NCBI GenBank assembly: GCA_025934775.1
Contig: JAICWO010000003.1
Location: 275,071 to 339,070 of the forward strand
DNA: 64,000 nucleotides
Direction: 5' to 3'
DNA from: Gemmatimonadaceae bacterium
Lineage (GTDB): Bacteria; Gemmatimonadota; Gemmatimonadetes; Gemmatimonadales; Gemmatimonadaceae
In this document: piece after piece, positions 33,356 through 42,570 of the stretch
How the letters are laid out: every line of letters starts with the position of its first letter
Numbering within the stretch: position 1 is the first letter of the stretch
Notes under the pieces: generated by a model
The model's input: the letters and a program-made list of their open reading frames with translations, nothing else
Told to the model about the DNA's origin: nothing
The model's database searches: none
Translations under genes and position numbers: made by a program

Positions 33356-34495
33356 CTAAAGTTCAGACGCACCGATCCCTCCGGCGTCACCGCCATTGTC
33401 CGCCCAGTTCCACGCGGGTTGCGACGTGATCGTGTCGAGGATGGCCTTGAGGAGGCCAATCAGCATCGGGCCGAGCAGAATGCCCACGAGCCCGAACGTG
33501 TAGACGCCCGTGATGAGCGCCACCAGCATCCAATAAAAGTTGAGCACCTTCGATCGTTCGGCGGCGATCTTGGGCCGCAGAAACGTCGAGATGTAGATGG
33601 TGTTCACCAGCAGGCCGATCGTCACCATCGCGATCCCCTGTCCCGGCGCGTTGCGGAAAATCGCGAGCCACGCAGCGACCGGGACGTACACGCTCCACGA
33701 TCCGACGATGGGGAAGAATCCAATGATGAACGAGACGATCGCGAGCACACCGGCGAGCGGCACGTGGAACGCGAGGTTCATCACCAGGATGATCACCGAC
33801 TTGACGGCCTGCGTCAGGAAGGTGGAGTAGATCGCGCCGTACAGCACGCCGCGCACGTTGTGCTCGAGCGCCGCCGAGAGCTCGCCGTACCTCGGTGGTA
33901 TTCGACTGCGGACGTACTCCTTGATGTTGTCGGCGTCGACCATGACGTAGTACGCCGTGAACATGAAGATCGTCGCCGCGATGGAGAGGCTCACGACGGC
34001 GGCGCGCAGTCCGCTCAGGATGTTCGTGCCGTAGTTGGAGGCGACGAGCACGTAGTGCCTGACCGCGTCCCGCGTGTTGGCCGCGTGCAGGAATGGCACC
34101 TGGTGCAGCGAGGAGTCGACCTTGTCGGCGATCTGATTCTGGTTCGCGTCGACGTAGGCGGCGACGTCGGCGATCTCCTCGTAGCTGTACGCCGTGAGGG
34201 CGACGAGCGGCACGATGAGGAGGAGCAGCGTGAGCGTCGCCGAGAGAATCCGGCTCGGGAGGTGACGCAGCAGCCAGAGGTACACCGGCCGCATGTACAT
34301 CGCGACGATGACGCCGAGGATCGTCGCGATGATGACGGTGCGAACCATCCACAGGAACAAAACCAAGATGGTCACGAACAGGAGCGTCGTGACCAACATC
34401 CGGCGGAGTTCCGGGAGTGTGAGCTCGGCCAGCGTCGGAGTCGTCCGCCGCTCGAGGCGGCGCCGCTCCGGCGCGACGAGGATAGGTTCGGCCAT
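33356..34495 (-). CDS. AI-2E family (PerM/YdiK-type) membrane protein
   Basis: 379 residues. About eight transmembrane helices: two at the N-terminus ('LLFVTILVLFLWMVRTVIIA', 'ILGVIVAMYMRPVYLWLL'), a long periplasmic loop (about 110-170), then 'LAGVLAIVSFIIGFFPIVGS', the glycine-rich family signature, and 'FGLVGILLGPMLIGLLKAIL'. Family members have been linked to AI-2 export, Na+/H+ exchange or general permease roles, so no substrate is given. It directly abuts the PLP-enzyme gene (no gap) and ftsE (2 bases). Confidence 0.88.
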   Translation of the reverse strand: MAEPILVAPERRRLERRTTPTLAELTLPELRRMLVTTLLFVTILVLFLWMVRTVIIATILGVIVAMYMRPVYLWLLRHLPSRILSATLTLLLLIVPLVALTAYSYEEIADVAAYVDANQNQIADKVDSSLHQVPFLHAANTRDAVRHYVLVASNYGTNILSGLRAAVVSLSIAATIFMFTAYYVMVDADNIKEYVRSRIPPRYGELSAALEHNVRGVLYGAIYSTFLTQAVKSVIILVMNLAFHVPLAGVLAIVSFIIGFFPIVGSWSVYVPVAAWLAIFRNAPGQGIAMVTIGLLVNTIYISTFLRPKIAAERSKVLNFYWMLVALITGVYTFGLVGILLGPMLIGLLKAILDTITSQPAWNWADNGGDAGGIGASEL

Positions 34496-35656
34496 CTAGT
34501 GTAGAGCCTGTTCGATGTCTCCTATCAAGTCTTTAGCACTTTCAATGCCGATGCTCAGCCGTAGAAAACCGTCCGGTATTCCGGCGTGCGCGCGCTGATC
34601 GGCGGTGAGATGGGCGTGTGACGTGAAGCGAGGCTCCGAGACGAGCGAGTCGACGCCGCCCAAGCTCGGGGCGTGGCGGATGAGCTTGAGCTTGCGGAGA
34701 AACTTCTCCGCCGCGCGGCCGCCGCCGGCCAGCTCGATCGCCAGCATCCCGCCGAACCCATCCATGATCTCTTTCGCGATCTCATGGTCGGGATGGCTCT
34801 CGAGTCCGGGATAGTGAACGCGGCGGATCTCTTTGCGCGTGCTCGCCCACTCCGCGACGGCCATCGCGTTCTCGTTGTGACGCCGAACACGCACGTCGAG
34901 CGTCTTGAGTCCCCGCTCGAGCAGCCACGCGCCGAACGGATCGGGCGCCTGACCCCAGAGCATCATCTTCTGCCGGACTTCCTCGATGTATGACGAGGTC
35001 CCGCAGACCACGCCGCCGAGCACGTCGTGGTGGCCGTTGAGGTATTTCGTCGCCGAATGGATCACGACGTCGGCGCCGTACTCGAGCGGGCGGAGATTGA
35101 CCGGGCTCGCGAACGTGGAGTCGACGACGAGCGCGATGCCGCACTCTTTCGTGATGTAGCTGACGGGGCGCAGATCGAGCACGCGGCACGTGGGATTGAC
35201 CGGCGTCTCGATGAAGATGGCGCGCGTCTGCTTCCGAAGTTTGTGGCGCCAGATCCGCGTCTCCAGCGGATCGACCAGCGTGACCTCGATCCCGAGCGAC
35301 GCGAACTCCTTGGTGAAGAGCGCCGTCGCGCCCCCGTAGATCCACGAGCTCGCGAGCAGGTGGTCGCCGGGGCGGAGCAGAGCAAGCAGTCCGCACGCCG
35401 TCGCGGCCATGCCGCTCGAGAGGAGCACGGCCGCCTCCGCACCTTCGAGCGCCGCGACGCGCCGCTGCACCAGCTCGGCGTTGGGCGCGTTCCCGTAGCG
35501 CGGGTATCGCAACCCGTCGCCGGTTCCAACTTCTTGAATGAAGTTGACGGACTGGAACAGCGGGTGCACGACCGCGGTGTCGGCGTCGCGGCCCTCGGTT
35601 CCGGCGTGTACGGCGAGCGTCGCGAGGTCGTTGGGTGGTGTCTTGCGTGCGCTCAC
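34496..35656 (-). CDS. Cys/Met-metabolism PLP enzyme (cystathionine gamma-synthase/lyase family)
   Basis: 386 residues from a GTG start with GGAG five bases before it. Fold type I PLP motifs: 'YPRYGNAPNAELVQRRVAAL', 'LLSSGMAATACGLLAL', 'VVDSTFASPVNLRPLEYGAD', PLP lysine in 'HSATKYLNGHHDVLGG', and 'SLGGVDSLVSEPRFTSHAHL'. It could be cystathionine gamma-synthase, gamma-lyase or O-acetylhomoserine sulfhydrylase; the motifs do not decide. It lies ten bases after the small protein gene of the STAS/GHKL group and abuts the AI-2E family gene. Confidence 0.9.
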   Translation of the reverse strand: MSARKTPPNDLATLAVHAGTEGRDADTAVVHPLFQSVNFIQEVGTGDGLRYPRYGNAPNAELVQRRVAALEGAEAAVLLSSGMAATACGLLALLRPGDHLLASSWIYGGATALFTKEFASLGIEVTLVDPLETRIWRHKLRKQTRAIFIETPVNPTCRVLDLRPVSYITKECGIALVVDSTFASPVNLRPLEYGADVVIHSATKYLNGHHDVLGGVVCGTSSYIEEVRQKMMLWGQAPDPFGAWLLERGLKTLDVRVRRHNENAMAVAEWASTRKEIRRVHYPGLESHPDHEIAKEIMDGFGGMLAIELAGGGRAAEKFLRKLKLIRHAPSLGGVDSLVSEPRFTSHAHLTADQRAHAGIPDGFLRLSIGIESAKDLIGDIEQALH

Positions 35657-35666
35657 GTGGTCTCCT

Positions 35667-35972
35667 TCAGCCCAGTGCCGGGCGTCGGCCGCGGCTATCG
35701 AGATCGGGTTTGATCACGCGCACCGTCTCGGACGGCGCCGCGCCGAGAATGTCGCGCAACACGACGTCGCCCTCGCGCGCGCCGGGATCGATGCGCACGG
35801 TCGCGAGCTCGTGGCGGCGCGGTCCGTACACCCAGGCGAGCTCGCCTTCGGTGAGCAGTCGCGACCGCGCGTCCCGCGGCGCCATGATCACGAGCGGACC
35901 ACGGTCCTCCTCGCCGCGTTTGGTGGCGATGAGGTACGCCACGCGCAGCGGCGCGTTGATCGTCTCGCTCAC
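35667..35972 (-). CDS. Small protein of unknown function at the end of the GHKL/STAS module
   Basis: 101 residues from a GTG overlapping the STAS-like gene's stop (GTGA). There is no signal or membrane helix. Visible text: 'LRVAYLIATKRGEEDRGPL', 'ELAWVYGPRRHELATVRI' and 'EGDVVLRDILGAAPSETVRV', a mix of short strands suggesting a small beta-barrel fold. I do not recognise a family. The fixed overlap implies co-translation with the STAS-like protein, so it may be its partner or output. Confidence 0.6.
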   Translation of the reverse strand: MSETINAPLRVAYLIATKRGEEDRGPLVIMAPRDARSRLLTEGELAWVYGPRRHELATVRIDPGAREGDVVLRDILGAAPSETVRVIKPDLDSRGRRPALG

Positions 35973-36526
35973 GCGGCGTGTCCCACGGCGACGTACTCGC
36001 CATTCACCGACATCACGAGCCGCCGCCGGCAGAGCGCGCACAGCGTCTCGCGCGCCGCGTCGACCGCGACGCCGATCTCGTTGGCGACGTCGGCCGCTTC
36101 GGCGCGGCCCAGGCGATACGTCGCGTACCAGGCGCGCCGCTCGTCGTCGGAGAGCACGCCCATCAGCTCGACGCGGTCCTCGCGCTCCACCGCGAGCGCG
36201 AGCGCGTGCCGCTCGAGGACGGCCTCGATGGCGTCGCGGTGGTCCTCGGTCACGCCGCGGAAGAGGAAGTATGCCTCGTGCGGCGGATCGTCGCTCGTGT
36301 AGCGGATGAGCAGCTTGGCGACCACCTCGTCCGCGCATGAGAAATCGATCATTGAAACATGCGAAAAATCGATCACCGTCAGCGCGCGGCGCATGTCGTC
36401 GCCGCCGAGGAGCTGTTCGATCTGGCCGCGCACGGCCGCGCCGGTCGTGCGCGTGACCAGGTTCGAGTACAGATCGCAGGCGAGCGTCTCGCGCAGCACG
36501 CTGCTCACGTCGATGTGGTGCATCAT
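35969..36526 (-). CDS. STAS-like protein with C-terminal winged-helix-like region
   Basis: 185 residues. The STAS-like part is 'TVIDFSHVSMIDFSCADEVV' (51-70) preceded by 'RGQIEQLLG'; anti-anti-sigma proteins have D-L-S-x-V-x-x-M-D-S-S-G here. The usual M-D-S-S-G reads I-D-F-S-C, so the first serine is Phe62 and the next, Ser63, is kept; regulation by phosphorylation is therefore doubtful. The C-terminal third (about 125-185; 'EAADVANEIGVAVDAARETL', 'LCRRRLVMSVNGEYV') looks like a winged helix. It overlaps the GHKL ATPase gene by ATGA, so the pair is likely a partner-switch unit. Closest guess is the DUF4325-type STAS-like group. Confidence 0.65.
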   Translation of the reverse strand: MMHHIDVSSVLRETLACDLYSNLVTRTTGAAVRGQIEQLLGGDDMRRALTVIDFSHVSMIDFSCADEVVAKLLIRYTSDDPPHEAYFLFRGVTEDHRDAIEAVLERHALALAVEREDRVELMGVLSDDERRAWYATYRLGRAEAADVANEIGVAVDAARETLCALCRRRLVMSVNGEYVAVGHAA

Positions 36527-37440
36527 ATATCCATCGGGCTGTCCTTCTCGTTCGCGCCTGACGGAGCCGCTTCGGGAATGATGACTTGCACCTGCGCGCC
36601 GGCGAACGGCGCGAGGTCCTCCGCGAGCGGGACGTCGTCGTCCCAGCTCGGCACGATCGAAATCCGTGCCGTGCCGCTGCGCACCGAGAGCTTGCCGTTC
36701 CAGCGTCCGACATAATTGCGCGCGCCGGCCAACCCCTGTCCGCGACTCCGGTCACGAAACCGGCTCACGCCGCGGATCACCGCTTCCTCGAGCGCGGTCG
36801 CGTCGCCCCACCGCGACGTGGGCAGATGCCCCGGCGCGCTCTCGAGCGACTTGCGAAATCCGAGACCCGCGTCGCATACCGCAATGACGACGACGCGGCG
36901 GCCGAGCCGTTTCGTCCAGCGATAGCTCTGCACCGCCACCCAGCCGCCCTGGCCGGCGTGCTCGATGATGTTCTGACAGACTTCCGAAAGCGTCATCGCG
37001 AACCCGATGATCGCCTTCGACTCGAGCTTCAGCTCGTTCTTGATGATCTTCTGCGCGCGCTCCTGCACCATGCCGACGACGCTGTGCACGTCCTCACCCT
37101 TCGTGACGGGCGTGACCTCGAGCAGCACGTTCGACTCGCCGGACGGCGCGCGCTTGGGATAGTGTCCGTGCATGTCGTACAGCGCTTCCGCGTGCTGGAA
37201 GAACGCGGCGCGCGCCCAGTACGACGCGGTCTCCTCCAGCTCCGGCGCGGCGAAGGCGGGACGCTCCGTGCGCGTTTGCGCGAGTGCGAGGAGCGCGGTC
37301 AATCCGTACGGCGAGGCCCAGCGCGCATGCCGCGCGTCCACGAGAATTTTCTCATCGGGGGGAAGGGGAGCCACCTGCTCCAGCACCTGTTCGAAGGAGT
37401 GGTCGTCGAGCGAGGGCGGAACAGTGATGACGTGAGTCAC
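36523..37440 (-). CDS. GHKL-type ATPase with N-terminal STAS-like region (anti-sigma-like)
   Basis: 305 residues from a GTG overlapping the PfkB stop. The N-terminus (about 1-90; 'ILVDARHARWASPYGLTALL') looks STAS-like. The C-terminal Bergerat ATPase has N-box 'LSEVCQNIIEHAGQGG' (E153, N157, H161), G1 'DAGLGF' (190-195) and G2 'RGQGLA' (233-238). There is no His-phosphotransfer helix, so it resembles anti-sigma/SpoIIAB-like kinases or regulatory ATPases rather than sensor kinases. Its position directly before a STAS-like gene suggests partner-switching. What it controls is not visible. Confidence 0.8.
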   Translation of the reverse strand: MTHVITVPPSLDDHSFEQVLEQVAPLPPDEKILVDARHARWASPYGLTALLALAQTRTERPAFAAPELEETASYWARAAFFQHAEALYDMHGHYPKRAPSGESNVLLEVTPVTKGEDVHSVVGMVQERAQKIIKNELKLESKAIIGFAMTLSEVCQNIIEHAGQGGWVAVQSYRWTKRLGRRVVVIAVCDAGLGFRKSLESAPGHLPTSRWGDATALEEAVIRGVSRFRDRSRGQGLAGARNYVGRWNGKLSVRSGTARISIVPSWDDDVPLAEDLAPFAGAQVQVIIPEAAPSGANEKDSPMDI

Positions 37441-38408
37441 GTGAGGCTGATCTTTCCCCGGAGGTGGTTCGCGAGACCCGTCGCGCCGCGATGGCTGACG
37501 TTGCGCGCCGCGGCGCGATGCGCGGCCAGGATGGCGCCGTCTAAGTTATCACCCGCGAGCAGTCTGGAGAAATAGGTCGCGCCCCACACGTCGCCGCATC
37601 CCGTCGGATCGCCGGCATCCGCATCGCTCGGCGGCGCGGCGACGAGCGCGGTGCGCAGCGGTCCGAAGGATGTGGATGCGCTGGCGCGGCGCAGATCTGT
37701 GATGCGGTCGAAGCCCGGCGCGGCAAAATAGACGGCGCCGCGCTTGCCCATCGTAACGACGAGCGTCCGCACACCGGCGTGCATCGCCGTCGCGGCGAGC
37801 GCCATCGGGTCGGGCGCGAGCATGTGCATCTCGTCCTCGTTCACCTGGAGGAAGTCGAAGCACTCGCACCATTCGCGCACGTTGGGAATGGGCCGCAGCG
37901 TGCGCAGCCCGCCGGGCTGCACGGCCCACGCGAGCATGTGCAGGTCGCAGTAGATCGGACCCGCGAAGTGCTGGCGAATGAGGCGCGTCGTCTCGAGATC
38001 GAGCTCCCACCCGCTGAGAAAGTTGATATAGATGGCATCGAGCCGCGCCGCGTCGAGCGCCGGCTTGAGTCCGAGCCAGCTCCAGGCCGGGACGCCGCCG
38101 CTCAGGACCTCGCTGCGTCGCTCGTCGGAGTAGTAGCGCAGCTCGACGCGATTGTTCGGCACCGGCACCTCGATGAGCCGTGCGTCGGGCGCGATGCGCT
38201 CGAGCGTCGAGAGATAATGCGCGGCGCGCGGCGCGAGGTCGTGCCCGACCTTCATCACCGGCACGATCTCCCAATCTTTTGGGAGTGCGGCATCGAGCCC
38301 GCTCAGCGCGTACGTGATGCCGCCCCATTCTTCGATCGGCACGGCGCGGCCGGGACTGTAGATCACGTCCCAGACGATGGAGCCGATGACGCCGAGGCGT
38401 TTGGTCAT
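37437..38408 (-). CDS. PfkB-family carbohydrate/nucleoside kinase
   Basis: 323 residues. Start region 'MTKRLGVIGSIVWDVIYSPG' and C-terminal signature 'DAGDPTGCGDVWGATYFSRLL', with the catalytic Asp and anion hole (G-C-G-D). Phosphorylates a sugar, nucleoside or similar alcohol with ATP; substrate unknown, and the first PfkB signature is weak ('SGLDAALPKDWEIVPVMKVG'). Its stop overlaps the GHKL ATPase start by four bases, so kinase and signalling proteins are made together. It follows a palindromic element and the ROK kinase. Confidence 0.88.
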   Translation of the reverse strand: MTKRLGVIGSIVWDVIYSPGRAVPIEEWGGITYALSGLDAALPKDWEIVPVMKVGHDLAPRAAHYLSTLERIAPDARLIEVPVPNNRVELRYYSDERRSEVLSGGVPAWSWLGLKPALDAARLDAIYINFLSGWELDLETTRLIRQHFAGPIYCDLHMLAWAVQPGGLRTLRPIPNVREWCECFDFLQVNEDEMHMLAPDPMALAATAMHAGVRTLVVTMGKRGAVYFAAPGFDRITDLRRASASTSFGPLRTALVAAPPSDADAGDPTGCGDVWGATYFSRLLAGDNLDGAILAAHRAAARNVSHRGATGLANHLRGKISLT

Positions 38409-38447
38409 GTGCAGCGCTCGATGCGAACCGGGCCGAGGCCTCCGGCG

Positions 38448-38568
38448 CCGGTCGCTGTCGTTATGCGTTTACCGTTCTCCGTCGCCCGTTGTCCCGCGCG
38501 AGGTGCCGGGCATTCCGCTCGGAACGACGGAGAACGCAAGTCGGAAAACGGAAAACGACAGCGACCGG
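38448..38568. repeat. Compound palindromic element, GTCGCTGTCGTT / CGTTCTCCGTCG-type
   Basis: Outer perfect inverted pair of 15 bases (38448-38462 with 38554-38568) and inner perfect pair of 12 bases (38473-38484 with 38525-38536). The two are joined by imperfect CGTTT/AAACG-rich stretches and a central TGCC-G-GGCA. It separates the ROK kinase gene from the PfkB gene on the minus strand; no ORF fits. Confidence 0.7.
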
Positions 38569-38584
38569 TGCGAGTAGCCCGCCG

Positions 38585-39589
38585 TTACAGCGCCCCAACG
38601 TACTGCATCTTGAACGTCGCCACCGCTCCCACCACGCCCGCCGTGCCCGGCAGCGCGCCGGGGACGATCCTCGTCGCTTCCACCGCCGGCCGGAACGCGC
38701 GGCGGCGCACCTCGGCCTGGAGCGGCACGAAGAGCGCGTCGCCGGCCTGCGTCACGCCGCCCGCGACCACGACGACGTCGGCGTTGATGATGTTGAGCAA
38801 ATTGGCAATGCCCACGCCGAGGTACCGCGCCGTGTCGCGCACGATCTCGCTCGCCACGGCGTCGCCCTGCTGCGCGGCCTTGTACACGATCTCGGCGGTG
38901 ATCTTCTCGAGATGGCCGTTGACGATCGACGGCAGGAGCGACGCGGTCTCCTCGCGCACGAGCACTTCGCGCGCGCGCGTGGCGATCGCCGGACCCGAGG
39001 CGTAGGCCTCGAGGCAGCCGTAGTTGCCGCACTTGCAGTGGCGGCCGTTGAGATCGATGGTCGTGTGGCCGATCTCGCCCGCGACGTCCGACGCGCCGTG
39101 AAAGAGCTTGCCGTCGATAATGAGTCCGCCGCCGATGCCGGTGCCGATCGTCATCCCGATCACGTTCGTGCCGCCCTGCGCCGCACCCTGCCACCATTCG
39201 CCGACGGTCGCGCAATTCGCGTCATTGTCGAGTGTCGCGGGGAGCGACAGCCGTTCGGTGATGCGGCTCCGGAGCGGAAAATTGCGCCAGCCAAGGTTCG
39301 GCGCGACGATGACGATGCCCTTCTCGCGGTCCAGCGGCCCGGGCGCGCCGATCCCCACGCCGATGAAGTCGCGGCGGCTCGCGTCCGTCTGTGCGATCGT
39401 GTCGAGAATCACGCCCTCGATCAGTCCGACGATGCGATCGGCCACGCCCTCCGCGCCGCTGTCCACGCTCGTGGGAATGGACCGCATGGCGTAGTGATGC
39501 TTGCCGTCGCTCGACATCGCGCCGACGACGATGTTCGTGCCGCCCAGATCCACGCCGATGATGTACTGCTGCCGCTTTTTCGCCGGCAT
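38585..39589 (-). CDS. ROK-family sugar kinase (glucokinase-like)
   Basis: 334 residues. The start 'MPAKKRQQYIIGVDLGGTNI' has the ATP phosphate-1 loop. Further: 'IGIGAPGPLD'-like 'GVGIGAPGPLDREKG', 'NDANCATVGEWW', 'IGTGIGGGLIIDG' and the ROK zinc site 'GHTTIDLNGRHCKCGNYGC' (H...C-x-C-x-x-x-x-C). Probably phosphorylates glucose or a related hexose. It has no N-terminal HTH, so it is a kinase and not a ROK repressor. Follows the glycosyltransferase gene by two bases. Confidence 0.92.
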   Translation of the reverse strand: MPAKKRQQYIIGVDLGGTNIVVGAMSSDGKHHYAMRSIPTSVDSGAEGVADRIVGLIEGVILDTIAQTDASRRDFIGVGIGAPGPLDREKGIVIVAPNLGWRNFPLRSRITERLSLPATLDNDANCATVGEWWQGAAQGGTNVIGMTIGTGIGGGLIIDGKLFHGASDVAGEIGHTTIDLNGRHCKCGNYGCLEAYASGPAIATRAREVLVREETASLLPSIVNGHLEKITAEIVYKAAQQGDAVASEIVRDTARYLGVGIANLLNIINADVVVVAGGVTQAGDALFVPLQAEVRRRAFRPAVEATRIVPGALPGTAGVVGAVATFKMQYVGAL

Positions 39590-39591
39590 GA

Positions 39592-40629
39592 TTAGAGAAT
39601 GCTGAGGGTGGGTGCCATCCCGCCGGCCGTGAGATGCCGAACCGAGCGCGCGACGTCCTCGGGAGTAATCTCGCGCATGCAGCGCCAATGTCCGAGGGGG
39701 CACTTCCGCGGGCCGTGGCGGTCGCACGGCCGGCAGGCGAGCGACGCCTGGCCGAGCACGAGCGAGCGCTCCGCGAGCGGACCGAACCCGAACTCCGGCA
39801 CGGTCGGACCGAAGATGGCCACGGTGGGCGTGTTCATTGCCGACGCGAGGTGGAGGGGCGAGGAATCGTTCGTCACGATCGCGCTCGCGCGCCGAATCAG
39901 CTCCGCCGACGCGAGGAGCGAGAGCTTGCCCGTCGCGTCGATTGCACGGCCCTTCGCGCCGCCGGCGATCGCTTCCGCGAGGGCGCGGTCCGCCGCGGCG
40001 CCGACGATCACGATTCGTGCATCGTCCGCGAGCAGCGCCGCGAGCTCCGCGTAGTACGGCCAGCGCTTCGTCGCCCACACGCTGCCCGGCGCCAACGCGA
40101 TGAGTCGATCGTTGGTCGCGTGATTCGCCGCGAGCAGCACGTCGACGGCGTGCCGCTCGCGCTCGCCCGGATACAGCCGGGGCCGCAAATCGGCGGTCGG
40201 CACGGTTGCAAATGGATCGCGCGTGCCGAGCGACAGCAGCCGCGCAGCGTGGTGCACGTTGTCGAGCGGTGCGATTCTCGTCGTGTAGAATCGGCGGCCG
40301 GCGGAGGTCGCGAAGCCGACGCGGTCCGGGATGCTCGCCGCCCACCCGATCATCCCGCTGCGGACGGAGCCCTGCGCGAAGTACGCGCTGGTGTACCGCT
40401 CACGCCGCAGCGCGCGGGCCAGCGTCAGCATCGCAAGCCAGCCGTGGTCGCCGCCGCGTTTGTCGTACGGAATGGTCCGGCGCACCGCGGGATGATGCTC
40501 GAGCAGCGCGCCCGCGGCGGGCGTACAGAGCACGTCGACCGGACCGGAGCGCGCGAGGAAGGCGAGCAGCGGCGTGGTGAGCACCGTGTCGCCGAGGAAC
40601 GAGGTCTGGACGACGAGCGACGCGGTCAT
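39592..40629 (-). CDS. Glycosyltransferase family 9 (heptosyltransferase-like)
   Basis: 345 residues. 'LVVQTSFLGDTVLTTPLLAF' (donor-loop G-D), 'LIALAPGSVWATKRWPYYAE' and 'IVTNDSSPLHLASAMNTPTV' followed by 'IFGPTVPEFGFGPL' match RfaF/WaaF-type heptosyltransferases, which add heptose to LPS inner core. A Cys-rich C-terminal loop, 'CRPCDRHGPRKCPLGHWRC', is also seen in family members. It lies ten bases after lepA. The sugar donor is not certain. Confidence 0.88.
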   Translation of the reverse strand: MTASLVVQTSFLGDTVLTTPLLAFLARSGPVDVLCTPAAGALLEHHPAVRRTIPYDKRGGDHGWLAMLTLARALRRERYTSAYFAQGSVRSGMIGWAASIPDRVGFATSAGRRFYTTRIAPLDNVHHAARLLSLGTRDPFATVPTADLRPRLYPGERERHAVDVLLAANHATNDRLIALAPGSVWATKRWPYYAELAALLADDARIVIVGAAADRALAEAIAGGAKGRAIDATGKLSLLASAELIRRASAIVTNDSSPLHLASAMNTPTVAIFGPTVPEFGFGPLAERSLVLGQASLACRPCDRHGPRKCPLGHWRCMREITPEDVARSVRHLTAGGMAPTLSIL

Positions 40630-40639
40630 CGGCCGGCCA

Positions 40640-42439
40640 TCATTCCACCTGGAGCACCGCCAGGAACGCCTCCTGCGGAATCTCGACCGCGCCCACCTGC
40701 TTCATGCGCTTCTTGCCCTCCTTCTGCTTCTCGAGGAGCTTGCGCTTGCGGGTGATGTCGCCGCCGTAGCACTTTGCTAATACGTCTTTTCTCAATGCTT
40801 TGACGGTCGTCCGGGCGATCACCTTGTTGCCGATCGCGGCCTGGATGGCCACCTCGAACAGCTGGCGCGGGATGAGGTCCTTGAGCTTGTCGGCGATCTT
40901 GCGCCCCCACTCGTACGCCTTGTCGCGGTGGATGATCACCGAGAAGGCGTCCACCGGGTCGCCGTTGATCAGCATGTCGAGCTTCACGAGGTCGCTCTCG
41001 CGGTACTCGAGCATCTCGTAGTCCAGGCTCGCGTACCCGCGGCTGATCGTCTTCAGCTTGTCGAAGAAGTCGAGAATGATCTCGGCGAGCGGGAACTCCC
41101 AGTCGAACTCCACCCGCACCGGGTCGAGATACGTCATGTTCTTGTACACGCCGCGCCGCTCCGTGCCCAGCGTCATGATCGGTCCGATGTACTCGGCGGG
41201 CGCCATGATGCGCGCCTTCACGTACGGCTCCTCGATCCGGGCGATCACACCCGGATCCGGCAGCTTGGACGGACTCTCGAGCAGCTTCTTCGTGCCATCG
41301 GTGTGGTACACGTGGTACTCCACCGTGGGCACCGTCGTCACGAGATCGAGATTGAACTCGCGCTCGAGCCGCTCCTGCACGATGTCCATGTGCAGCAGGC
41401 CGAGGAACCCGGAGCGGAAGCCGAACCCGAGTGCCGTCGACGTCTCGGGCTCGTAGTGCAGCGACGCGTCATTGAGCTGGAGCTTCTCCAGCGCATCGCG
41501 CAGCTGCTCGTACTGCTGGGTGTCCGTGGGGTAGAGCCCCGCGAACACCATCGAGTGTACGTCCTTGTACCCGGGGAGGGGCTCCACGTCGGCCCGCGTC
41601 GCGTCGAGAATCGTATCGCCGGCGCGCGTTTCCTTCACCGTGCGGACGTTCGCGACCACGTACCCCACTTCGCCGGGCCCGAGCTCGTCCGCCTGCACCT
41701 GGCGAAGCTGGTTGTAGCCGACTTCAGCAACCTCATATGAGAGTCCTGATCCGGCCGCGAAGCGGAGCTGCATCCCGCGCTTGATCGTGCCGTCCACCAC
41801 GCGCACGCTCGGAATGGCCCCGCGATACCGGTCGTAGTACGAGTCGAAGATCAGCGCGCGGAGCGGCGCGTCGGGATCGCCGGCCGGGGCCGGCACGCGT
41901 TTCACGATCGCCTCGAGCAGCTCCGGAATCCCGACGCCTTCCTTTGCGCTCACGAGCAGGATGTCGTCCGGATCGGCGCCGATCAGGTCGTGCACTTCCT
42001 GCTTGCGCCGATCGGGCTCGGCCCCCGGCAGGTCGATCTTGTTGAGGACCGGAATGATCTCGAGGCCGGCGTCGAGCGCGAGGAACAGATTCGACAGCGT
42101 CTGCGCCTGAATGCCCTGCGACGCGTCCACGACGAGAATCGCGCCCTCGCACGCGGCGAGCGAGCGCGAAACCTCGTACGTGAAATCGACGTGCCCGGGT
42201 GTATCGATCAGGTTGAACTCGTACTGCTGGCCGTTCTTGGCCGCGTACGACATCCGGACCGCGTTCAGTTTGATCGTGATGCCGCGCTCGCGCTCGAGAT
42301 CGAGCGTGTCGAGCACCTGTTCCTTCATCTCCCGCTTCTGAAGCGTGCCGGTCGTCTCGATCAACCTGTCGGCCAGCGTGGACTTCCCGTGGTCGATATG
42401 CGCGACGATGCAGAAATTCCGAATGTGATCGAGCTTCAA
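40640..42439 (-). CDS. lepA: Elongation factor 4 (LepA)
   Basis: 599 residues, normal. G1 '[14 protein letters not shown]', G2 '[10 protein letters not shown]', G3 'DTPGHVDF', G4 '[10 protein letters not shown]' and G5 'VSAKEGVG', followed by the EF-G-like domains and the LepA-specific C-terminus ('[29 protein letters not shown]' region). A ribosome-bound GTPase that acts on stalled or mis-translocated ribosomes. First gene of a long minus-strand series reaching to the EnvC-like gene. Confidence 0.97.
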   Translation of the reverse strand: MKLDHIRNFCIVAHIDHGKSTLADRLIETTGTLQKREMKEQVLDTLDLERERGITIKLNAVRMSYAAKNGQQYEFNLIDTPGHVDFTYEVSRSLAACEGAILVVDASQGIQAQTLSNLFLALDAGLEIIPVLNKIDLPGAEPDRRKQEVHDLIGADPDDILLVSAKEGVGIPELLEAIVKRVPAPAGDPDAPLRALIFDSYYDRYRGAIPSVRVVDGTIKRGMQLRFAAGSGLSYEVAEVGYNQLRQVQADELGPGEVGYVVANVRTVKETRAGDTILDATRADVEPLPGYKDVHSMVFAGLYPTDTQQYEQLRDALEKLQLNDASLHYEPETSTALGFGFRSGFLGLLHMDIVQERLEREFNLDLVTTVPTVEYHVYHTDGTKKLLESPSKLPDPGVIARIEEPYVKARIMAPAEYIGPIMTLGTERRGVYKNMTYLDPVRVEFDWEFPLAEIILDFFDKLKTISRGYASLDYEMLEYRESDLVKLDMLINGDPVDAFSVIIHRDKAYEWGRKIADKLKDLIPRQLFEVAIQAAIGNKVIARTTVKALRKDVLAKCYGGDITRKRKLLEKQKEGKKRMKQVGAVEIPQEAFLAVLQVE

Positions 42440-42520
42440 AGCAGACTCAGCGGAGGTGTGGCGACGAGCGAACTGGTTGAGCCGTAGGAATATAGCGGGC
42501 GCTCATTCCTCATAAAACGA

Positions 42521-42550
42521 AACGCCGTGCATCGCTCGATGCACGGCGTT
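42521..42550 (-). terminator. Rho-independent terminator of the DUF4384-like lipoprotein gene
   Basis: A perfect 14-bp stem (42521-42534 with 42537-42550) and 2-base loop. On the minus strand it is followed by TTTCGTTTT, a good U tract. It lies 20 bases after the lipoprotein stop and upstream of lepA. Confidence 0.85.
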
Positions 42551-42570
42551 CGCGTCAGCTTGCTGAATCC

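Noticed and set aside
38585..39589. ROK-family transcriptional repressor
   Set aside because: There is no N-terminal helix-turn-helix; the protein starts directly at the ATP-binding loop, so it is a kinase.
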